From Planctomycetota bacterium (lineage in GTDB: Bacteria; Planctomycetota; Brocadiia; SM23-32; JAKLEA01): 64,000 bases of DNA. How positions within the stretch are numbered: the stretch's first letter is position 1; each line of letters opens with the position of its first letter. A program made the translations under genes and the position numbers. The stretch covers positions 1-64,000 of the forward strand of contig JAKLEA010000004.1 of NCBI GenBank assembly GCA_022711755.1. Direction: 5' to 3'. This document shows, piece by piece, positions 58,301 to 64,000 of the stretch. The notes under the pieces were generated by a model. The model made no database searches and was not told the DNA's origin. It saw nothing but the letters and a program-made list of their open reading frames with translations.

Positions 58301-61300
58301 CGCCGTCCTCGTCAAGGAACTTCTGCCCGCTGATTGTGGCGGTCTCGACGGCGATCAGGTGGTTGCCGAAGTCCAAGCCGGTCAGGTCTTCGTCATGTTC
58401 CAGTTCGACGCCGTACTCGCCATTCTCGGTTTCGGGATAGGTCTGTTCCCATCCTGAACCGACGACTTCGCGGATGATGTAATCGCCCGGATCAAGGTTA
58501 ATGAACTCGTAGAGTCCGGTTTCCGTGATCGGGTCAATCGTTTCGTCGCCGTTGAGGTCAATCGAACGGGTCGTCGCGGTGTCAATGAGGAATTCGCCCT
58601 CGCCGACGCCCCAGAGTTGGATGACCCATCCGTTCAGTCCGACTTCCGTCTCGTCCCGGACGCTGTCGCCGTCGGCGTCATTGAACTTCTGGCCGGCAAT
58701 CGAACCGGGGCCGGGTTCCCTCATGTTGCCGAAGTTCAGCACCATGTCCTCAAAGAAGAACACTTCGGCGCGCTGCGGTTCTCCATCCGAAGGCAGGGTC
58801 TGGATCCAGCCTTCCTGGAGAACTTCATCAACGAAATACGTCCCGGGAAGCAGGTTGATGAAGGAATAGGAGCCGGAGTCGTCGGTTGTTGTGGTTGCGA
58901 TCAGCTCCTCTGTGTCGTAAAGCTGGATCGTCCATCCGGCCAATCCCTCGTCGCCCTCATCGTAAATACCGTCGCCGTCATGATCGTTGAACTTGACGCC
59001 GCTGATGGTCGCCAGTTCCCTGTTGGCGAAGTAGAGATTAGTGTAGTCCTCGCCTGCTTCGGTGATGGTGAAACCCTGGGACGAGTTTGGAGTGAAGTAG
59101 CCTGCCGGAAGGACTTCGCGGAGGATGTAATGGCCGGGCAGCAAATCGCTCAAGCTCCACGTTCCGGTCTCGTCAACGTCAGTCAGCGGATCGTCCTCAG
59201 CCGTCAGGACGCTCAACTCGCCGTCGTCAAAGACGCCGTTATCGTTTGCGTCATTGTAAATGCGGATGCCGGCCATCCCCGGCTCGCCCTCGTCAGGTCC
59301 GCTATTGCTGTTCAGGTCCAGGAATTTGAAGCCGCTGGCTGAACCTGTCGCCCCCGTAAGCTGGTTTCCGAAGTCCAGCCCGGTGATGTCCTCGCCCTCG
59401 GCGATGACGACGTGATGCGCGCCGGGAGCCGCGACTTCGCCGGAAATCCTGACAGGTATGGAACCCATCACAACGCTGGTTCCGGCGCGGACGAACTGGA
59501 GGTCGTAGACGTAACCGTGGCCGTCGCCGGTGAACAAGACATCGAAGGAGGCCGTCTCACCCTCGCCGACGTCCGTGACGACGCCTGTGAGGTTCTCCAT
59601 CAGGACGCCGTACTGGGAGGGAACAACGTCAATGTCGAAGGAGATACTGGTCACGGCGGAGCTGACCGCCGCGACGATGCCGTCGGCAACCGTCGTGCCT
59701 GATCCGGGGGTGATGAGGAAGAAGAACGGATCTCCGGGAGCTATCGGATCAAGATCAATGCCGCTGGGGATCGTGTCGGTAGAGCCGTTGACCGCGCCAG
59801 TCAGTATGGAAAGCGATTCCAGCATCTGTCTTGGATCCCTTTCCGGCAGAACGCCGTCTCCGAGACCGATCACCAGTGCGCCCATCGCATTGAGAGCGTT
59901 GATGGTTTCCTGGATCGAGGCTCCATCCATAACTGAGTCGCCATTGGCATCCGGCGTCGTATCGCGGGCGTAATCGGTAAACTTCGCCAGCGGAACCGTC
60001 ACGCCGCCAATACCGGTGATCGGGTCGGTTCCGTCATTGCGATAAACCGTACCGACGTCCGTTGCGACCAGCACGATGGGCAGGGCGCCTGGACGGAAGC
60101 CTGCCCCGCCGATGTTCCCGGCAGGTTCAAGCACGTTGTTCGCCGGATCGGCCAGGAATGACGCGAAGGGCGGCACGTCGCCGCTGTTTCCCGGCGTCGT
60201 CTGGGTCGCAGCCTGGCCGGCAAGCCCGCTGTCCAGCTTGCTGCCGTTGCCGTCGCCGTCAATGCCGACGCCGGTGGCCAGTTGATAAAGCCCGTCAATC
60301 GTCGTTTCCGGGCTGTCGCCGCCGTATCCGGGGGCTTCCCGATTGAGCGCGGCGTTGATGGCCTCGTCAAAGCCCGGCGTATCAGTCGTGATTATCGGCT
60401 GGTTCAGGATGAACGGACGCCCGACGTTGTCCTCGTCCGAAACCGCCGAACCGAGCGTGCCGCCCCAGTCCTCGAACCTGCCTACGCCGAAGCCGAGGCT
60501 GACGTCCGGGAGGGCAGTCTCAAGGCGCGAGATTATATTCGGGAATTCGGCGATCAAGGTTGGCGCCGTGCCGGAGAAACTACCCGTATCGTCAAAGAGC
60601 AGGAACACGTCAATGTCCGTGAACGCTCCACCCGTGTCGGGCAGCGTAAGCGTCACGGTCTGCGTTGAGGTGATGCTGCTCTGGAGCGCCAGTTGGATCA
60701 TCTGGGGGGTGACGTTTCCCGACGGGGGATTGCTCTCGAACGGGGGATCAATCAGTTCCCCGCCTGCGGGAAGAGTCGGAGTCCATGAGCCGTCGAACAA
60801 CTCAATCACCCTGTAGGCCGCCGGCAGAAGATTCTCGAAGCGATATAGACCGCGCTCGTTAATGGGGTCAATCGAGCTATCGCCGTTCAGGTCCTGTTCG
60901 GCGGTCGTCGTGGTGGCAAGGAGCTTGCCGCTCCAGTCGCGAAGCTCAATCGTCCAGCCGTTTAGTCCTTCCTCGCCGGGGTCGTGCGCGCCGTCGCCGT
61001 CGCGGTCGTTGAATTTCTGGCCGGAGATGAACCCGCGGTCAATTGGGCTGTTGCCGAAGTCAACGTCCGCCAGCGTCTGACCGCTGGTCACGCTGACGAT
61101 GTGCCTGCCGCCTGCGGGCGAGGTTTGAATCCAGCCCTCTGCCGAGACTTCTTCAAGGTAATATGTCCCGGGCATAACCTCGATGGAGTAGATCCCTTCC
61201 TCCGTGGCTGGATCAATCGCGCTGTCGCCGTTCAGGTCTTCAGTGCGGGTTTGAATCTCGGCAATTAGTTCATGCCGGGAGTTGTAGACGTTGATCAGCC

Positions 61301-62117
61301 AGGCGCTAATTCCCGGCTCTTCCGGGTCCTGAACGCCGTCGCGGTCAAGATCGCTGTACTTCTGCCCGGTGATGACAGCCGGCGCAAGCTCGTGGTTACC
61401 GAAGTCAATGCCCGTCACAACCGTCCCGTAATAGGGGTCAACCGTAACGGAGTGATAACCGCTTTCAGGCCAGGTCTGCTCCCAGCCGGCCTTGATGACT
61501 TCCTGGACCTTGTAGTAGCCCATTTCAACTTCATTGAACGTATAGGTTCCATCCTCGGCGGTTACTACGCTGGCAATCACCTCGCCATAATAATCGGTCA
61601 GTTGGATGGTCCAACCGCCCAGTCCGTCTTCCCCTTCGTCCTGGAATCCGTCCGCGTCCTCGTCATTGAACTTCAGCCCGCTGATGGAGCCGACCTCTGT
61701 AGTTTCTTCCTGAACTCCGAAGTTCAGGTTTGTAATTCCTTCAGGATAAAGGGTTACGTTGTAGTATTCGGGTGTCGTGAAGCTCCAGCCCGACTGCGGA
61801 GACTGCGCCACAAGCAGGGGATATCCCTCAACCGGAGCAGGCAGTTCGCCAAACATGTAATAACCATTCTCGTCGGTGGTTGTTACCTGAAGCGGTTCCA
61901 AGCCGCCCTCCTGGTCCCACACGTCGCAAGTCCATCCAGCCAGACCCGGCTCGCCGTCATCCTTGACGCCGTTGCCGTTCAGGTCGTTGAAAGTGTAGCC
62001 GCTGATGGTGCTCAGCAACACGCGGCGTTCCAGCGCCTCGACCGACTGACCCGTCAGGCTGCCGGGTAGGGTTCCGAACAAACGACGCGCCGACGACAGC
62101 TTTTTCTTCCTGAGCAT
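55323..62117 (-). CDS. Giant surface protein: SdrD-B-like repeats, VWA-type domains, LExRxLL signature
   Basis: 2264 residues; ATG 62117 with GGAGG 7 bases upstream. VEALERRVLLS (26-36) is the Planctomycetota surface-protein signature. Eight SdrD-B/Cna-B-like modules (ISGxKFNDxDGDGxxDxGExGLxGW) and two VWA-like domains follow in the order 4 modules-VWA-4 modules-VWA: about 37-925 and 926-1820. Modules 3, 4, 7 and 8 hold calcium-loop-like insets (DLNGDSSIDP). Each VWA has the metal motif FDDTGSF. The last 440 residues are a beta-helix-like tail like that of the 41480 protein (VYVGGNVDG). Likely calcium-dependent structural or adhesive role. Confidence 0.88.
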   Translation of the reverse strand: MLRKKKLSSARRLFGTLPGSLTGQSVEALERRVLLSTISGYTFNDLNGNGVKDDGEPGLAGWTCDVWDQEGGLEPLQVTTTDENGYYMFGELPAPVEGYPLLVAQSPQSGWSFTTPEYYNVTLYPEGITNLNFGVQEETTEVGSISGLKFNDEDADGFQDEGEDGLGGWTIQLTDYYGEVIASVVTAEDGTYTFNEVEMGYYKVQEVIKAGWEQTWPESGYHSVTVDPYYGTVVTGIDFGNHELAPAVITGQKYSDLDRDGVQDPEEPGISAWLINVYNSRHELIAEIQTRTEDLNGDSAIDPATEEGIYSIEVMPGTYYLEEVSAEGWIQTSPAGGRHIVSVTSGQTLADVDFGNSPIDRGFISGQKFNDRDGDGAHDPGEEGLNGWTIELRDWSGKLLATTTTAEQDLNGDSSIDPINERGLYRFENLLPAAYRVIELFDGSWTPTLPAGGELIDPPFESNPPSGNVTPQMIQLALQSSITSTQTVTLTLPDTGGAFTDIDVFLLFDDTGSFSGTAPTLIAEFPNIISRLETALPDVSLGFGVGRFEDWGGTLGSAVSDEDNVGRPFILNQPIITTDTPGFDEAINAALNREAPGYGGDSPETTIDGLYQLATGVGIDGDGNGSKLDSGLAGQAATQTTPGNSGDVPPFASFLADPANNVLEPAGNIGGAGFRPGALPIVLVATDVGTVYRNDGTDPITGIGGVTVPLAKFTDYARDTTPDANGDSVMDGASIQETINALNAMGALVIGLGDGVLPERDPRQMLESLSILTGAVNGSTDTIPSGIDLDPIAPGDPFFFLITPGSGTTVADGIVAAVSSAVTSISFDIDVVPSQYGVLMENLTGVVTDVGEGETASFDVLFTGDGHGYVYDLQFVRAGTSVVMGSIPVRISGEVAAPGAHHVVIAEGEDITGLDFGNQLTGATGSASGFKFLDLNSNSGPDEGEPGMAGIRIYNDANDNGVFDDGELSVLTAEDDPLTDVDETGTWSLSDLLPGHYILREVLPAGYFTPNSSQGFTITEAGEDYTNLYFANRELATISGVKFNDHDGDGIYDEGDEGLAGWTIQLYDTEELIATTTTDDSGSYSFINLLPGTYFVDEVLQEGWIQTLPSDGEPQRAEVFFFEDMVLNFGNMREPGPGSIAGQKFNDADGDSVRDETEVGLNGWVIQLWGVGEGEFLIDTATTRSIDLNGDETIDPITETGLYEFINLDPGDYIIREVVGSGWEQTYPETENGEYGVELEHDEDLTGLDFGNHLIAVETATISGQKFLDEDGDGRRDEGEPGLNGVTIELRNSAGALIASVVTYEEDLDGNESINPYTERGLYRFVDVVPGTYNITEILPDGWEATYPVTGGTGALVEPTEPSNPASGNVSPTMIDLDLHNAESAIRDVMLTLPHTGGVVTDVDVFLLFDDTGSFASTAPTLVAEFPTVISRLQTSLPDVTFGFGVGRFEDWGGTLGSAVSGEDTDGRPFTLNQPIITTSTSGFDAAINAALNRTAPGYGGDGPETMIDGLYQLATGVGIDGDGNGSKLDSGPAGLASTQTSPGVSGDVPAFASFTADPANNVLAPSGNVGGGGFRPGALPIVLVATDIGTVYRDDGATTITGAGGVTVPVSSFTSSSRTTTPDANGDSRMDGASIQETIDQLVGMGALVIGLGNSTSPTYAPRQPLEALSILTGAVNGSTRTIESNISGDPIEPGDPFFFYITAGSGTTVADGIVAAVESAVTSTSFDISLRASEDGVLMENLTGVVTDVGEGETASFDVEFTGDGTPRVYDLQFVRAGTSVVLGSIPVRITGEDGTVGSYTIDVEGGENITGLDFGNTEIPEEEMAYLGSVTTRSWRSTVHFYDTDVSSPEASDITFGWIKDPEVASHWRDYDVLVLGGWCKEPVTLAILDQEVDASGLGIVVEGWLDSVIDLRVAPGSEVPDVSFITWDHNAKTISLKSGISGAAIGGMTLGSHTFIEGGDGADIALQGKALNAFFAPFGTVGGNSVVDGNMTLFQASAMATDSSLFVGGNLANLKVGTLEGDVWFEALGRLDAAVFTDASEPVNGISAAQIGAVYSLSGDLSMDVFSSGNITFLGAMGGGFQGRVQAGGDLMRFTAAGNVRSSVFDVGGTIYSMGAADMISTAVNAANINVVSISGNMLQSSLAAGPNLGSNAVFGDSGDAPGSGKIQQVRIGGNFQGSDISAGVFSSNARLGDSDGSDVLSSGSGTIGWVYVGGNVDGYGATRGVLAETGSFLFYTGSWSTVDRDNPIQIGTVRVAVLS

Positions 62118-62461
62118 TAAACTGCCTCCTTCGATTCGTGGCCGCGGACAGACCGGTATCCCGGCCCTCTGAGAGGAAAAAGATTGCTTGCGGGAAATGA
62201 ATGCTCCCCGTCTCGTTCCTTGCTGAGAATCCCGTTCGCCTCCAGCAGGAAAACTCCATTGAAACCACAAAAGCCCCCGCCCCCTTTGCCACCGAACGCC
62301 CCGGCACTGGCGGGAACTCCCCGAATTATGAATCGGGTAAGTCCACTTATTCTAATTGTCACGCCGGCGGCTTTCAAGTCCCCACGTCAGACTTTTTTTC
62401 CACCCCTCCTAAGCGGTCCGCGTTGGTTCGGAGAACCCACCCTACCTGTCGGCTGCCCTTT
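62118..62461 (-). promoter_or_regulatory. Promoter and long leader of the giant surface-protein gene
   Basis: On the minus strand, TTGAAA (62372-62377), 17-base spacer and TAGAAT (62349-62354) form a strong promoter. The leader is about 225 bases; no known riboswitch was recognised. ACCCACCCTAC at 62435-62445 matches repeat family A. No gene is seen here. Confidence 0.65.
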
Positions 62462-63709
62462 TCATGTACGCTCTAAGATACCGGCGGCGCGATCCTCCCC
62501 GCGCGAGCGCGCGGCGCGTTCGTATGCCCGGCTGTAAAACCTGTAATTAACAAACGCCATTAGCGGTATAGAAAAGCTACCGGCGAACGGAACCCACTGA
62601 AACGCGAGCAGGATGAAGGATATCAGGCCGACCACCCAGCGCAACACGGCTCTCTGCGGAGCCGGGATATATCGCCGGAAGGGCGCGACAAGCCGGAGGC
62701 GATAGTAAATGACGCCCGGAACTGCCCCGATCACCGGGATCGAACTGAACCCGAAGCATACAAGCAATGTCATCGGAAGACGCCGCTTAATACCACCCAT
62801 GTAATCCCCGAGAAGCGCATCGGATATGGTTTCCTTCCCGCAACCGGGGCAACTCTGCCGCGCCGCGCGCTTGGGTAGCCGGGTGGCGCAGACCGGGCAG
62901 CGACGGTTCTCGACAAGGGCGAGGGCGTGACGCCCGCGGTCCGATGCGATCTTCTTCAGCGTCCGGCCAAGAAGCCCGACGGCCTTCGGCTCCGGCATTT
63001 CCTTCCCGCAGCCCGGGCACATGATGGCGCTTCGGTAGTTCAGCGCCCCGCAGGCCGGGCAGTCAATCTTCGACCTCTCCTCAATCCGGGCCAGCGCCTC
63101 CCGGATGACAAAGAGCATCAGCAGCGCAAGCGCGACAAGCGCCAGCATGGCCGCCGGGAAGACGATGAGCAGGAAAATCCCGAAAAACGCCCAGACGTCC
63201 TCGGCGATGCTGACCAGCTTCACCAGGCCGAGGCTGCCGTCATCGTCAACGTCCAGGATGAATCCGAGGATTGTCGCGCGGAGCAGGCATGCGGAGAAGA
63301 CGCCGATGGCGACCGTCAGGGCAATCGCCGTCTCGGAAAAGCCGGCGACCTTGACCTCACGCAGAACCGCCTGCTCCGAGGCCGTGAGCAATCCGAACGT
63401 GATCAGCGCGGACATGGCGGCCTTCGCATACTTGTCGAAGGTCAGCATGAACTGCTTCACGTCCGGGTCCTTGTCCGCCAGGATTTCGAGGATGGAGAGG
63501 ATGCCCAGGACGGCGATGGTGATCTCGTGCGTGAACCATGCGGGCATCCCGGAGGCGGACTGGAGGTTGCGGACCATCGGTATGTCCCGCAGGAGCGGAA
63601 CATCCGGGCCGAAACGCGCAAGGACTGCCACGGCGAAGGCCGGCAGGAAGGCGCGGGAGGCGAACACGCCGATGGAGGCGAAGGACTGTATTGCGGCGGT
63701 CAGGGACAC
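62462..63709 (-). CDS. DUF4126 membrane protein with zinc-ribbon insert
   Basis: A 415-residue protein. The N-terminal 210 residues carry several membrane helices in DUF4126 order (SIGVFASRAFLPAFAVAVLARFG). A soluble middle region has four CxxC pairs (CPACGALN, CPGCGKE, CPVCATR, CPGCGKE), so it probably binds two zinc ions. Two more hydrophobic stretches follow (VVGLISFILLAFQWVPFAGS). Function unknown. Starts at GTG 63709 with AGGAG about 10 bases upstream. Confidence 0.8.
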   Translation of the reverse strand: MSLTAAIQSFASIGVFASRAFLPAFAVAVLARFGPDVPLLRDIPMVRNLQSASGMPAWFTHEITIAVLGILSILEILADKDPDVKQFMLTFDKYAKAAMSALITFGLLTASEQAVLREVKVAGFSETAIALTVAIGVFSACLLRATILGFILDVDDDGSLGLVKLVSIAEDVWAFFGIFLLIVFPAAMLALVALALLMLFVIREALARIEERSKIDCPACGALNYRSAIMCPGCGKEMPEPKAVGLLGRTLKKIASDRGRHALALVENRRCPVCATRLPKRAARQSCPGCGKETISDALLGDYMGGIKRRLPMTLLVCFGFSSIPVIGAVPGVIYYRLRLVAPFRRYIPAPQRAVLRWVVGLISFILLAFQWVPFAGSFSIPLMAFVNYRFYSRAYERAARSRGEDRAAGILERT

Positions 63710-63754
63710 GAAGGGTTGCTCCTAAGATGAATAAATGGCGTCGCCAGTATGGGG

Positions 63755-63850
63755 CCAGTGACGGGTGCGTGGCCGTAACTTGGAGTGCGGCAGACTTGCT
63801 GCCGCCATGCCGTTACCCGAGCTTGCGCAGCAAGCCGCTTGCCGGGGGTT
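63755..63850. repeat. Dispersed repeat family C, copy 2 (inverted)
   Basis: Inverted relative of 37847-37926: ACTTGGAGTGCGGCAG-actt-GCTGCCGC, then a 17-base insert, then GGCTTGCCGGGGGT in the matching place. The remaining bases to 64000 are low-complexity (repeated GCAAGCAAGCGCG) and show no convincing gene. Confidence 0.6.
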
Positions 63851-64000
63851 GGAAGCTGCTTGATCCAGCATCGCACAAGCAAGCGCGCACGCAAAAACGC
63901 GCGAATGCAACAACAAGGCGCAAGCAAGCGCGTCCGCAAAGCGGACGAGCGCACTCCAAAAAAACGCGCCTGTCACTGCCCCCATTACTATCACCGTTTA

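Noticed and set aside
63722..63994. 90-codon open frame at the right edge
   Set aside because: It is low-complexity Ala/Arg-rich sequence over repeat family C with no ribosome site.

Overview
The window is high-G+C bacterial chromosome that most resembles the Planctomycetota (possibly Phycisphaerae or a neighbouring PVC-type lineage). Lines of evidence are two surface proteins with the N-terminal LExRxLL-type signature, Hanks kinases with FHA or HEAT regions, DUF4159 and DUF4126 proteins, COG3379 phosphohydrolases, and large PQQ-type propeller proteins. This placement rests on gene content only; no rRNA or tRNA gene was seen.

Layout. 1-470: broken edge of an IS110-family element. 670-6395: galactoside/galactan hydrolases (a LacZ-type GH2 and a probable GH50 agarase-like enzyme). 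6634-11628: a giant propeller-methyltransferase-malectin protein, a cyclase and a small secreted protein. 11630-13885: membrane Ser/Thr kinase preceded by six tandem 16-bp palindromes. 14376-17613: methyltransferase and BNR-repeat secreted protein. 17816-22970: tight operon of two AlkP-superfamily (COG3379) enzymes, an RHH-like small protein and a membrane protein resembling the Oxa1/EMC3 group. 23139-27436: a protein with two degenerate kinase domains around an FHA domain, then nadC. 27441-31804: operon with an alpha/alpha-toroid protein carrying two DUF4159-like domains plus two membrane-anchored proteins. 32164-37623: sugar ABC importer with an isoaspartyl-peptidase-type gene. 38043-41244: pyrG, an RmlC-like cupin and a sugar nucleotidyltransferase. 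41480-46252: surface protein with ten Ig-like repeats. 46410-55229: radical SAM, DUF362, site-2-protease, MDR dehydrogenase, DUF523, COG2426, PI-PLC-like and DUF72 genes. 55323-62117: a 2264-residue SdrD-B/VWA surface protein built from a duplicated block. 62462-63709: DUF4126 membrane protein.

How the parts fit: many products are predicted to be secreted or membrane-bound, consistent with polysaccharide degradation, sugar uptake, surface structures and kinase/FHA signalling. Intergenic spaces carry at least three families of dispersed palindromic repeats. The strongest candidates for new biology are the twin-pseudokinase FHA protein, the 16-bp palindrome array upstream of the kinase gene, the COG3379/RHH/membrane-protein operon, the propeller-methyltransferase fusion, and the shared C-terminal beta-rich domain of the two surface proteins. 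All function calls come from reading sequence and motifs; no database search was run.
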